Assembly (NCBI GenBank): GCA_023853785.1
Contig: JAJIRX010000019.1
Location: forward strand, 369,311 to 433,310
Direction: 5' to 3'
Length of the DNA: 64,000 nt
DNA from: Psilocybe azurescens
Taxonomy: Eukaryota > Basidiomycota > Agaricomycetes > Agaricales > Agrocybaceae
Position numbers and translations under genes: made by a program. Shown here in pieces: positions 1 through 10,860 of the stretch; within the stretch, counting starts at the first letter, position 1; the number at the start of each line of letters is the position of its first letter. The notes beneath the pieces are model-generated. The model was not told where the DNA came from. It saw nothing but the letters and a program-made list of their open reading frames with translations, and did not search any database.

Positions 1-469
1 CATCTTCTGCAATCGCAGCTCGAAGGCGGAGGAGCTGGGCGAGTGGTTGAGCGATCAGAGCGGGAACGGGGGTGGTGTGCGGGGGTCGTGGTCGTCACTG
101 GTAAAGGCGGTAGAGGAAGGGGGAACAACAAGCACCTGGAGAGTTTCCTGCGGGCGAGGGGGAGGAAAGCCTCCTCTGCTTCGCCGTCCATATCTACTTC
201 AGCATCAGCAGTGCCCTCGGCGAGCTCAGAGCTCAACCCCAAAGTCCTTATCACCACTTCCCTCCTCTCGCGCGGCCTCGACTTCTCGGCTAGCGTGAAA
301 CACGTATTTATCATTGACGCGCCGAGGAATATGGTCGATTTCCTGCATAGGGCCGGCAGAGCAGGGCGGGCAGGGGAGAAGGGACGGGTGGTGGTGTTTG
401 GAAAGATGAAGGGCCGGGGGGAGTAGGAAGGGCAAGGAGATCAGGGGACGCGTTGCTGGGTTGGTTTAG
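1..469 (+). CDS. DEAD-box RNA helicase, C-terminal end (partial, MRH4-like)
   Basis: This is the 3' end of an ATP-dependent RNA helicase whose start lies outside the window. At the very left edge frame 2 reads a motif IV-like IFCNRSSKAEELGEWL. Further on, frame 1 gives motif V (TTSLLSRGLDF), a central strand VFIIDAP and motif VI (HRAGRAGRAG), ending in VVVFGKMKGRG. That tail and spacing look like the mitochondrial MRH4 group, but only the last ~150 residues are visible, so the subfamily is an inference. There are two frame problems: a switch from frame 2 to frame 1 at about 60-110, and an early stop at 424-426 straight after a G6 run (416-421). With one G fewer the frame runs on to a basic tail and stops at 467-469, as expected for the family. 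Both are probably sequence errors or, for the first, an unrecognised intron. Confidence 0.75.
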
Positions 470-1394
470 GGAGCTAGTGGATAAGTTTCAAGTCGAGCAT
501 GGGAGGGTAATTTAGAGTATGCTTAAAAAAATTAACTTAAAGAATAATATAATTTCAGTCCACCACTCTGAACCATCTGTAAAGTTCATGCTTAGGCGCC
601 CGCGGTTCGATGATCAATGACCTTGCGAACTGCATACTACGAACAATGAACAAGCTATAATTGCCTTGCTCGAGCTAAATATGATTCATATGTCCACCCA
701 TGTAATTATTCTACTTCTGGTGTTATTCTGGTGTCAAATTATGTTTTCCCTCCCCACTCAAGCTCCCGACGCGACAGTACAAGACACGTGACACAGTGGC
801 TAGTGGCTAGTGCTGACATGGTTTGCCATTAGTCTAAACATACGCACAACGCATGTTGAACGGTGTTATTTCAGTCCAAATTGCGCTATCTTGGACTAGT
901 AGAGGATGAAGTCAACTGAGCTATAAGGTAACTGCGAATACCATAAGCCAGAATTTGAAATGACGATCATTTCGGACTTCACAAAAGGCAGGTTGAATTC
1001 AGGCCCTCCTTTAATTTGTATGTCTCGCGGTCAGTCACGACGCGAGTATGTAACCTAAATTTTGTAGAGGTAGGCGTCTGACAATACCTCGTATATTTAC
1101 CGCACAGTGTACGCTCCAGATGGCGAGATGGATGTCATAAACCTGAAGGACGCGCTAAGGTAGTATCAGCCCAGCGTGTATATACTGGTGTTAGCATTTC
1201 AGCCTTGCATATAGTCAGGTTTCCTCCGACTAGAGGTCAGTATAGTGGTACATACCAAATGTTTTAGGCCACTCGAGCGGTGACATAACTGGTGGTCTAG
1301 AAACATCTATATTTGTTAGATCTCTATGTTTAGCTTCTGGTACTGTATAAATTCAAGGCTCAAGATAACGACAACACACCAATCGACTCATATC
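470..1394. other. intergenic, no gene seen
   Basis: This AT-rich stretch has no ORF with recognisable coding character on either strand. Its right end contains the promoter of the small secreted protein gene. Confidence 0.5.
1346..1351 (+). promoter_or_regulatory. TATA box of the small secreted protein gene
   Basis: TATAAA lies 49 bases upstream of the chosen ATG (1395). This favours that ATG over the in-frame upstream one at 1326, which would lie before the TATA box. Confidence 0.45.
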
Positions 1395-1917
1395 ATGGTC
1401 TTCATTAACACTGATAAACTCACCGGCCTCTTAGTGACCGTCATTACTTGTGTATTATCAGCTCAGGCTCGTCTCGAAGCTCGTGTAAGTTTAATTGGAG
1501 AATTATCGAAGCAGTCGATCTCTATTCTAAATAATTTCTAGGCTGCGCTGGCCGAGGTGTCCGTCGTTTTTACGACGACGTCAATCTCTTAGGCGCTTCC
1601 TACTCTCCAGCCGAGATCTCGCCTGGAGTATGCCAGACTCTCCCTGGTAACTGGCTGGACAGGGCCGAGAGTCTTGAAATTGGATCAGGCTACACCTGTA
1701 ACTTTTACGTGTACGTATCCCAACTCATTCAAAACTAGTCAATATAACACATCATCATTATCTGACCTTCTTGAACGACGTGTTTAACTCTAGATACGCT
1801 GGGTGTGAGGGTGTTGGAAAACAGCTTTCCGGGACTGTGGATGGCCTGTCTATGACATCTACTCCTCCGCTTTATAACAATATCGAGTCTTTCTCTTGTA
1901 ACAAGCAAATTGCTTAG
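1395..1917 (+). CDS. small secreted cysteine-containing protein, possible beta/gamma-crystallin-like fold
   Basis: A three-exon gene of about 125 residues. Exon 1 gives a signal peptide (MVFINTDKLTGLLVTVITCV, then LSAQA). The first intron ends at TTTCTAG near 1541 and uses a GTGTAA or GTAAGT donor. Exon 2 reads CAGRGVRRFYDDVNLLG and then YSPAEISPGVCQ. A second intron (GTACGT...CTCTAG, about 1711-1794) keeps frame into YAGCEGVGKQLSG and SFSCNKQIA, stop TAG. The mature protein has five cysteines. The pattern of an early FYDD strand, GYTCNFYVYAGC, and LSMTSTPPLYNNIESF resembles fungal small proteins with beta/gamma-crystallin-type strands; that is inference from pattern only. No enzyme motif is visible. 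It could be an effector-like or developmental secreted protein. Confidence 0.65.
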
Positions 1918-2383
1918 AGGAACTAGGAGAAAGCGGGGTTGTTTTCAAGTTATTTGGGGCTACTTAGTACTATAGGCAGTCTACTCGTATGTTGACAGTC
2001 CCAATATACAAACTGTGTCTGGATAGATTATTGGGATTGAGCCTCTGAGCCACTGTTTACCGGGCAACGAACATATCTCCACAACGTTAAAGACCATTAC
2101 ACAATAACACTTGGATATCTGGATGTTTTTAGGCTGGCTGGAGGAAATCATCGTTTATCGATCGCGCAGTATGCCCTGGCTAAAGGCGAGTTTAATGGTA
2201 ACTAAACTTTGCCTCGAGTTCGAGCTAATATGCAGCAGAGCTCCTCGACTCCAAGCTCTCAATTATACAAGGAAGCATCCTCCTTCTACGTCAATACGTT
2301 GTTCAGTAATGTATCTTCATCTATGTAGAGGAAAAACTCGTTAACAGATTGCAATGCACTCGTAGCACTAATTAAACCCACAC

Positions 2384-2592
2384 TTCATTAGGAACAAATA
2401 AGCCTCTGCAATTAATGGCAGGGAGATATAGTCTTTTCTGACATTGAATGAAATAATGTAAAGCAAGCTCACCTCACTGGGTTAGGCTACGCGCTTCAGC
2501 AAACATTTCTGGCTGCTCATTTTGAGAACACTGGCTTTCTTGTCCCCCAACATCTTGTCGAAGATCTTGTTGAGTCGAATCCCAGCCTTCGT
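2384..2592 (-). pseudogene. relic of an SDR gene (two 3' exons)
   Basis: The minus strand shows two exons matching the SDR genes at 5.8-6.9 kb and 49.1-50.3 kb. One reads KIFDKMLGDKKASVLKM then QKCLLKRVA, with a TAA where its relatives have GE, followed by PSE and a GTGAGC donor. The other (2384-2412) reads EAYLFLMK after a TTGCAG acceptor. The stop is not at a homopolymer, and no upstream SDR exons (Rossmann motif, middle exons) are found nearby. This is therefore a true fragment left by deletion. Confidence 0.65.
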
Positions 2593-3896
2593 TAGTTACA
2601 AATATGCGTCACGAATCTAAATACGTACCTATGTATCACTCTAATTTGAATCGTATTAAGAATTAATAATTTCTCCCTTTGAACAGTGTCACAGTGCTTA
2701 CCACCCCGGACCTTCCCTGTTTGCAGATTGTTTCATGGCGAGCGGGTGGTGGCGTTGCACCTAGGGGTTGAATTGTCGAACATTCGGTCAACATCGGTGG
2801 ATTGGCGGGCGAGTGTCGCGCGTTAGCGTTTGGCTGATGATTTTTGTCCTACAGAGTCAAACTAGCAGCTCTAGGTTGGTTGTTTCTGTTAGCATATCTT
2901 GTACAGTACAAAGAATGTACGAAAAGCGTACCTTGATGTATTATATTATATGCGCCGCTCCTTCATTCACCCCGTGGTCGTTGCCGTCGTTGTTTGATTC
3001 GTCACGGGCACTCAAAAACACCTTTCTGATCGTCTTTGTTTCATCTGTCTGAAAGCAGCTGAGATGTGAGCGAATAAAGGGAAGGGTAAGCATCTCTCGC
3101 GCACACAAATATGTCTCACCTATCATTGAAAACACACCTCTTCGTGATGTATCCTCTTCGTATCGAGTTGGTGTCCTGGGTTGATATGTCGTGGTATGAG
3201 ATTTGGTGGGGAGTAGTGGGTGGCTCAGCCAACGGACGTGCGCCGTTGGACACACTACTTGTGTTCTTGGGTGTTTGGGGGCGCCTTCGGTTCCCAAAAT
3301 GTCGTCAGTACTTGTAGACGTCCAATATGTTAGCTAGATAGCCGATAGTTTTGTTGGCTTTGGTTTATGATGAGATTTCTCAAATTTTATTCACCTGATA
3401 CAAGAACAATCATCCTGTCCTCATTTCTGTGAAAATCCCGGACGTTCGGAGCCTTACATGAGCGCGTTTCCGTTCTATAGCCATGGTAGGCAGCTGGGAT
3501 GGAAGTTAGGAAGTGGGTGAAACTGGAGGTACATGTCAGTTCGGTACCTGACGGATATCCACGCTTACTCGCCTTTGGAAACCTTTGAGCCTCATAGCGC
3601 TGTCGGTTGACACCTGATAGCTCCTAAATGCGAGGAATAACCTGTATTCTTGATACAATTTCCGATGGGATGGTGTCGGGGTAGGTGGGGTGGTGGGGTG
3701 GTGGAGCACAGGGCTGCTCACAGGCTTGGCGCCCTAGCCACAAAGCACTGTATACTGGCATTTACGCAACAGATGGCAATGTGGGGTGGAGGAGGATGAT
3801 TCCCTTTAAATCGTCGGAGAACTTTCAAAGTTAAGCGATCCTGAATGTGAAAATTTATGTGGCGGAGTTGTCGTGTCAACCTCGGTGTGGTCTCAG
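2593..3896. other. intergenic, no gene seen
   Basis: Only short unsupported ORFs occur on either strand. None has splice structure or recognisable motifs. Confidence 0.4.
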
Positions 3897-5615
3897 GGGC
3901 ATCAGGAAATGTGCGTGGCAAGGTTGCGTGCTTGCGTGCGCTTGAGTGCCGCGCAAGTGCACGCAAACAAACTGCGCAACATTTGCGTGCATTTGCGCAG
4001 ACTCTAATTATACAAGCATGAATATGCGCAATCTACTTAATCTAGTTGGTCAATCCAATGTATATGTGAGTGCATTAGCAATAAATAAATTATGAGAAAC
4101 CGGTCAAACTGCCAACTACTAACCTGTGGTATCTTATATCTATGGTTAATTAGCGCTGCTTTGCTTCCTCTTCTTCTGAATGTGTCTCGGCCTGGGGCGA
4201 GTTTGCACTAGTAAAATTTCTCCTGGCTTTGACTTTGAAAAATCGACATAATTGGGTCCCGGCTTTACAAAATTATAAGACATTGGTAGACACATTTGAA
4301 ATAGGTAAAATATCAATAAAAAAATACTGAACTCACCTTCATTTCATTATCCTCTTCTTGTCTATCTCTGCGGATCCAGTCCTCAGGAAGGTAAGCATAT
4401 GGCCTCCAGTCATTCTGATGGTTTCCAATATCAAGACCCCATTTCAAATCGAAAGGATATGAGGCCAGTATGTCATTCATGTTAATTTTATGAACTTATA
4501 ATGACCAACTTGTTGCGGTTAATATTTAAATACGAGGCTGTAACTGCTAAAGATTGGGAGGGGGAGGGAGAAGTCATTAACCTCATGTTCACGTTGAGTA
4601 TAAATATGTAAGAGCTTAAAACAATGAATCTAAAAGCGAAGGTAACAACAGAGACTGCAATGAAAACTCAATTTACAAAAGGAATCATCTCAACAAAAAA
4701 ATTAGTGGAGTTTACTCATCTAAAACTCAAATTTGAAATAGTACAGAGAGTTGAAACATAATCAACAAAAATAATCATTTTAATGCAGACAATTCACGGT
4801 GTTTACACATCTAAAATGTCAATTTCGAGTCGGATAGCAAGTTGAAACTCAGTTGAAACATAAATACTGATATGTCAAGCATGTTTAGTTTATTTCGATA
4901 TGGTTTTGTGTAAGTGAGGGATGCTAAGCACTGACCGAGTGCACTTGTGTGCATCGAAATATTGATTGAGTGGTACTTGCGCGTAGTGGTTGCGTGGTGG
5001 CTGTGTGTGGTTGCGTGGTGGCTGTCCGCAGGTTGCGTGCGGTTGAGTGTCGGTTGCGTGTGACTGAATGCGTGTTGAGTGTACGATGAGTGCATTTGTG
5101 TACAAGTTGCATTTTCACCAGTGTATATTATTTGAACAGGGGATGATAGAGACAAGGTCGAGAAGAATAACAAGGTATAAAAATCTTCGGCGGTGACGGC
5201 TATCGCCGTTAAGACTTTTACCGAGTATGGTGCCGGCCCATGGACTCTACAGTGTCAACTATTGCCTGTGGCTACGTCCTTAAACATAGGTGATTTACAG
5301 ATAATAGTACAGTACAAACTTTCTATCTACAATTATATATACATTCCTCACTGTACTTGTTGCAAGCTTGTTGTTTAGGTTGTGCTCCGGAGTTTGAGTA
5401 TGGATGTACAAAATCATAACTGAGACTGTCAGAAAGCACAGACTTGATGCAAGTCCAAATCAAGTCTCAGTAAACAACATTATGAAGATGGCAACATTAA
5501 TTTGACTCATAAAGATAATCCGACTATACACTCAAATGTGTATACTCAGTCCAGGTTGCGTGGCACGCAAATGCACGCAAGCACGCAACCTGCCACGCAG
5601 ATTTCCGTATGCCCT
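3897..5615. mobile_element. hAT-like DNA transposon, non-autonomous, about 1.7 kb
   Basis: The two ends are inverted repeats of roughly 45 bases. The left end reads GGGCATCAGGAAATGTGCG and continues TGGCAAGGTTGCGTGC. The right end, reverse-complemented, reads AGGGCATACGGAAATCTGCG and continues TGGCAGGTTGCGTGC. Flanks give a candidate 8-bp duplication with one mismatch, GGTCTCAG and CGTCTCAG. Many GTTGCGTG motifs cluster near both ends (3914-3990, 5556-5602) and inside (4976-5070), like the subterminal motif arrays of hAT elements. No transposase is visible. Placing it in hAT rests on the 8-bp duplication and motif layout. Confidence 0.55.
4146..4480 (-). CDS. small spliced ORF inside the hAT-like element, unknown function
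   Basis: I do not recognise this protein. Two exons give about 86 residues: exon 1 at 4337-4480 (48 codons, start ATG with AAC before it) and exon 2 at 4146-4262. They are joined across a 74-nt intron with GTGAGT donor and TAAAG acceptor, phase 0. The product starts MNDILASYPFDLKWGLDIGN, contains W-R-P-Y-A-Y-L-P-E-D-W-I-R-R, is acidic in the middle (RQEEDNEMK) and ends in a basic tail (HIQKKRKQSSAN). An AT-rich TATTTAAATA lies about 40 bases upstream. The correct splice phase and charged composition argue for real coding. It could be cargo of the element or a captured host gene fragment. Confidence 0.4.
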
Positions 5616-5808
5616 CGTCTCAGTATTGATATAGCTACACCTTGATCGTTTTTTGTTTGGAAACACGTTACTCATTCCAGAGATCATGACATCAATCATT
5701 ATGTGAGTACAAATTTTTTGTCTAGTAGACTAGCTACCATGTGCCCGATGTTTAATGGTGGTAATACCCCTCAACACCAGTGCCGGGGAAAACAGTGTCT
5801 TATCTGAT

Positions 5809-6932
5809 TCATACAAGCAAATGACCGCCTTCGACATAGATGTTCTGACCGGTAATGTATCCGCATCTAATAGGGAAATTTTCAGATCATCAGTGACTCT
5901 ACATGGAAGAGATTAAAGAGACTGAATTCTCACTTCATTAAAAGAGGTAAGCCTCAGCGCACTAATGAAGCCATGTAATGTATATTAGCATTGACATGAA
6001 ATATGATGCAAAGTAGGCGCACCTCACTAGGCTCTCCGGCGCGTTTCAGGAGAACTTTCTCATTAAAGGCTTTGACCATGCTATCCTTCTGGTCTCCAAA
6101 CAGTTTGTCAACAAGCTTGGTGATATATAATCAGCCATGTATAACAATGCAAATATTCAACCTATTGGAAACCCACCTCAGTGTCAATCTGGTGAAAATT
6201 AGATGCGGTAAATTAGTCATCAAATACTTGTATGGATTGATAACAGTGGTTATTGCTCACCAAGCCGGCGCAGATAGCATTGACACGGACAGGTGCGAGA
6301 TCAACTGCCAGGCCTCTGGTCAGCCCTGCCAGAGCCGTAGTAGTACTACTCGCCAGTACGCCCCCGGAGGAGGCCTTTGGCCTGCGACACCTATATGAAA
6401 AGCCATTTAGCGCCTGATACACGTCCAAGACCCTCAGATACTAGTTTACCAGATGTAAGTGTAAAGGAACCTCCCGAGTGGAACTTTGCATGTTTCGCCA
6501 GAACGAATGGACCCCAGAATCGGATGGTAAAAATTCCTGGTTACGTAGGTCAGTATCAAAAATATTGTAGTGAGAGTAATATATACTCTTACCTTGACCT
6601 TCCTCGACAGATTGGACATTTGAGTAGGGTAGTCCGATTCCCATGCCCTTGGGGACATCCCCGCTTGTCCAGACGATGTGATCGACAGGTCCGAGTTCAC
6701 TAGCGAACGCCTTGATCGCCTCAGAATCCTTCGCGTCAAGCATTTGTCCACGTATTTCTCCAGGCAGCTTATGAGCCTTCAAACGTGCGACGGCATCTTC
6801 AACACGGGATTTATTGCTCGATGCAATTATCACAACGCTTGCGAGGGACTGGAGGGAGGCAAGGGCCACTGCGAATCCAATTCCGGACGAACCACCGACT
6901 ACTACGACGGTCTTTTTCTGGAGTGTTGCCAT
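5809..6932 (-). CDS. short-chain dehydrogenase/reductase, copy A
   Basis: An NAD(P)-dependent oxidoreductase-like protein of the SDR superfamily. Exon 1 (6593-6932) starts MATLQKKTVVVVGGSSGIGF, with the cofactor-binding GGSSGIG, and later reads DHIVWTSGD. Exon 2 (6450-6536) gives IRFWGPFVLAKHAKF, then FTLTSG. Later exons give GLTRGLAVDLAPVRVN, IDTE, LVDKLFGDQKDS, LLKRAGEPSE, EAYLF and a last exon CGYITGQNIYVEGG ending at 5809. The usual catalytic Y-x-x-x-K is not seen: the equivalent stretch reads GVLASSTTTALAGL, so the activity is uncertain. Two frame breaks sit at homopolymers, C5 at 6361-6365 and A4 at 5940-5943. One extra base at each restores the family pattern (PPGGVLA and LFLMK), so the gene may be intact. 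It lies head-to-tail with pseudogene copy B. Confidence 0.7.
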
Positions 6933-7179
6933 TGCGTTGAGTAGTATTGGATGGAAGATTGGGTATAATACGAGGATTGACAAGGTACACTTTATAATCA
7001 TTAGCTATCCGAAGCTATCCGATGTTCGATATTATGTCTCCCATTTGAATCTCGTTACCTTCTCAATCATACATTTGTAGCTATCGACATCAAGCTCCGT
7101 ATTGGCCGCTCGTATACGTTTCCGAGCTCTTCAATGTACTCACACGTGTCCGGTGATCAAATCTTGCTTAGTATGTAGG

Positions 7180-7554
7180 CTAAGGGTACGCGATCGGACA
7201 ACTGCGCGTACAAATAGTTCTCTTAAGAAGGACCACCCCAGTCTCACCAATCGTGCACGTTAATACTGCAGAAGAATAATCAACTTGAATGCCAAGGAGA
7301 GGAAAGTTACGGCTGGGTTGATGCATGTCATATATTGTTTGCAGTAAGAGAAGGATATCCATAATGATTGCAAGCTGTGAACCACCACACATGTTCAGGT
7401 CTGCGACATAGTGCAACACAGCAGGAGATAATGTGGTTACCCACTCACTGAGAAGACTAGCAAACTGCTCTTCAGTTGCTTCAGATCGCATGCCAACGAT
7501 AAGACTTTTGTGTTTATAAACGAGTTGGTTAGTACCCTCGTAATACAATTGCAA
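7180..7554 (-). CDS. hypothetical ORF, 124 aa
   Basis: I do not recognise this ORF. It lies between the two SDR copies on the same strand. It starts MQLYYEGTNQLVYKHKSLIV and has a hydrophobic stretch LAIIMDILLLLQTIY near residues 60-75. There is no signal peptide, no family motif and no neighbouring exon I can attach. It may be part of a decayed gene or a chance ORF. Confidence 0.2.
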   Translation of the reverse strand: MQLYYEGTNQLVYKHKSLIVGMRSEATEEQFASLLSEWVTTLSPAVLHYVADLNMCGGSQLAIIMDILLLLQTIYDMHQPSRNFPLLGIQVDYSSAVLTCTIGETGVVLLKRTICTRSCPIAYP

Positions 7555-7861
7555 ATTCCCTAACTACAATCAATCTCCGCTATCACTTATAAACTATTCC
7601 AATGTCCCTTTTCAGCGACATATATGCTGGCAATTTGAGCGAAACTTGAGTTTCTATTTTTGCTGAAATGGAAGATTCTCCTGTGAATACGAGCTTGAGG
7701 CACTTACGCTTCAATCATTGTGGACACCTCGGAGGCCTTGGACGAATGGCAATGATGTATTTTCATAAACCCGTCTGTCATAAACGGGCGTTTAAAGATG
7801 AACAATCCTTCTCCACGGTATCATGAATGAGATCATGATCATTATGAATCACAAATGCGAT

Positions 7862-8824
7862 CTCACTTCATTACAAAGAGGTAAGCTTCTGCGATCTATT
7901 GAATTTCTTCGTATCAGAATCTCTGCGATTAAACATATAAGGCGGAGTAAGCTCACCTCGCTGGGATCTCCGGTTCGTTTAAGGAGGGTCCTTTCTTTGA
8001 ACATTTCTAGCATGTTTTCTTTCTGACCCCCAAAGGGTCTATGAAAAGCTTGATGACTGCACTTGAATCGACTTTAACAGAAAAATGAAGGACATAGCGC
8101 ACTGACTTCTGTATCAATCTGATTACAGGTTGCGCATGGTCAATCAGCTGTTGAATATCTGCAAAGTCATTATTCTTACCGCGCCTGGGCTAATGACGTT
8201 GACGCGTATGGGAGCTGACGAGCCCATCCAGAGCGTTTGTAACGCTACAAGCCATTAGGGTACCTGGAAGAGGTCTTAAACTACCAATACCTTTTTCAAA
8301 GGCATTAGCAAAATGTTTGGTGGCATGTTCCATATTCGATGTACCTGATGTAAGTGTTAAAGAACCCCCGGTTCAAATTCTGCATGTTTTGCTAGAAAAA
8401 AGGACCCCAAAATCGAACCAAGAATCCAGCTAGGGTAATAAATAGATAAATGATTTTCTCCAGTATATTGTGAGTCATGCTCACCTTGGCCGTCTTCAAC
8501 AGTTTGGATGTTTGAGTACGGTAACCCCCTTCCTGGGGCACTAGGGACATCCCCGCTTGTCCAGACAATATGGTCTACTGTGCCGAGTTTACCAGCAAAG
8601 ATTTGGACCGCTGCCAAATCCTTTGCATCCAGAACGTGCCCCTGGATTTTCCCGGGAAGTTTATGAGCCTTCAAACGATCGATTGCCCGGTCTATGTGCG
8701 CTTGGTTGCTCGATGCAATAACCACAACACTTGCTTGACACTGGAGGGCAGCCAATGCCACTGCGAAACCAATGCCAGCCGATCCGCCGACTATCACAAT
8801 TTTCTTGTTCTGGAGTGTTGCCAT
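7862..8824 (-). pseudogene. short-chain dehydrogenase pseudogene, copy B
   Basis: Homologous to copy A. Exon 1 starts MATLQNKKIVIVGGSAGIGF and runs to DHIVWTSGDVPSAPG. Exon 2 holds RFWGPF followed by an in-frame TAG and a second frame break, both at homopolymers (A6 at 8396-8401, C5 at 8365-8369 on the plus strand), so those may be sequence errors. Exon 3, however, lacks about 20 bases that encode the RGLAVDL segment in its relatives. It jumps from LDGLV straight to a PIRVNVISPGA-like reading, which shifts the frame. The last exon (CGYITGQ...VEGG) is absent beyond EAYLFVMK. These non-homopolymer lesions make it a real pseudogene. Confidence 0.7.
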
Positions 8825-10860
8825 TCTGTCGAGTGTTGGGTAATATTCAGAAGTGTCAATGTAGGTGTTAGCCACTGAATGAAGTATACTTGTACTCTTT
8901 CGAAGTGCGCGTCTCATTGTTGCCGGCTGCTGACCGAAATGTCAGATAGAAAGGGGCAATGCTCGTTTCAGACTATATGACATGAGATGCCTTGAGAACA
9001 CATGGCTTGGTCAATAATTTCTCTTTCCCGTGATTCTACCAAGTACATCTATGCCAATTCTTCTCTGAATCTCCACTTAAAACTTGCACCGTCATCATGA
9101 GCATCGAGGTTTGATGACAAGGAATGCTTATCACTACAGATATATACGTTCATGGTCTAGATAGTTCATAAGCTTTCAGTACGTAAAATAATGTATCTAT
9201 CCATGCCGGGGCCTGAGGAGGTCGAGCGACGTGCGCAGTACAAGCGCAGTAATGACGTTGAAGGCTTCGTAGGCTTCGGCAGGACCAATTGCCAACAGTA
9301 AAGTGTAAAAGGTATTTCTTCTACGATAATCTGACTAACCAGTGCTCTCTTGGAGGCTTCCGGTTTGTGAGAAACATAGAAAATCTCTCACTCAATCCAA
9401 AGCAAAATAAGCGACTCAGTTCTTAAAGCCATTACTTGGACAGCATACTAGACGTTCTGATATGCCCGAGAAGGGCGGTCAATCAATGACAATTCCAACG
9501 ACTAGAAAGAGATAAAGTAACCACCGAATACCTTACCCAGGGTCCATGGCATTGGGAAGCATAATGTATGCCTGAACAGGGTTTTATATCGTTGGGCTTG
9601 ATAAACAGGTATCGAAATCCCCCTGGGAGTGTCATCCTCCATTCCTCGACCATGCGAGGACAACGCAGACGTGCAACACCCCCTTTTACCAATTCGGACC
9701 TTGTCCGCGTCTCGGTTGGACTTGTGTCGACAAATATCGAAATCTCGCGACAGGAGGCGGATTTCCAGATCATGCATTGTCTCTGCGACATGCATAATGA
9801 ACATCGGGAAACGCACTTATAACCTCACATAGGGAGTCTGGGGACAACATCCATGTCCTCCCCGCTCCCTAGGTAAGAATAAGCCGCTGTCGTTGTGGTT
9901 ACACATATCTGACCTCCCCGCTCCCTAGCGCCTCGGTCATCCAACGTTTTCGCGTCAACACATGTTGGACGACCTACTTTGAAATGCCGAGGTGATGATT
10001 AGTGATAAGATAAGATTATCTTACGTCTATTGATGCTCCCTAAAATCTGTAGCCTGACTCGCAAAACCGGGGCCCCTGCTATCGTTTACATCAAATTTAC
10101 ACACAGGCTGCAAGCTCAAGCGTCTGACGCTCATCTAAACTCCTATTACTAGTATTAGTTTGTCATCCTCCTACTATGTTCTTTCATTTCCCTGTCTTTT
10201 AGAGTTGTATCCGTACCAGCTGCTGCTGCGATCTTCCCTTCTGAATGAGCCATCAACTTATTTTCGTAGCGGACATGAGCTATATTTGCTGTGGGATATA
10301 GGTGTCAGATGATACGACAGAGGGCGCTGATTACTGTAGGAACCTTCTTCATCGAACGTCGAGAAAACTCCGGCGCCAAGTTACGGCATGAAAACGGCCA
10401 AAAATCCCGCCCCTACCTAGCTCTATCTCTCACGCGCCTTGAGAATGCGGTGCCCTTTGGGCTCCCATAGGTCCGACGAGTTGGAAAGGGGATAAGTGTC
10501 GTTTTTATCAATCCTTTTACAATGCCACAACAGACCACAACAGCTTGCAGACTTACCTTCGTTTACTGAACTTGCAGCTACACCAAGTTGCATTTATTTT
10601 TTTCATTGGAGTTGGGAAGATCATACAGATCGTGAGACATGAGACCATATCCTATTCCTGTCCGCAGACAGCGGCATTGTGACAATATGACAACCAACTA
10701 TATTGCCTATCCGATTATATAGGGCCAATCGAGCTCGGCTGTGTAATTGAGAAAGGGACAACGCTGCCACATTTTTCTCGCCCATATAACCATCTAGCCG
10801 ATGGGAGAGTACCCAGCTCTGTAGCTCGCTTCCGCTAATCCTACCTTCTCCTCGTACTGC
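8825..10860. other. intergenic, no gene supported
   Basis: Overlapping ORFs of about 100 aa at 9483-9822 occur on both strands but lack motifs and splice partners. A 16-base motif CCTCCCCGCTCCCTAG occurs twice (about 9857 and 9913). The right end is the kinase promoter region, with an AT-rich GATTATATAGGG about 150 bases upstream of the kinase ATG. Confidence 0.35.

Noticed and set aside
9483..9832. Four overlapping ~100-aa ORFs on both strands
   Set aside because: No motif, no splice partners and mutual overlap; they look like chance open frames.
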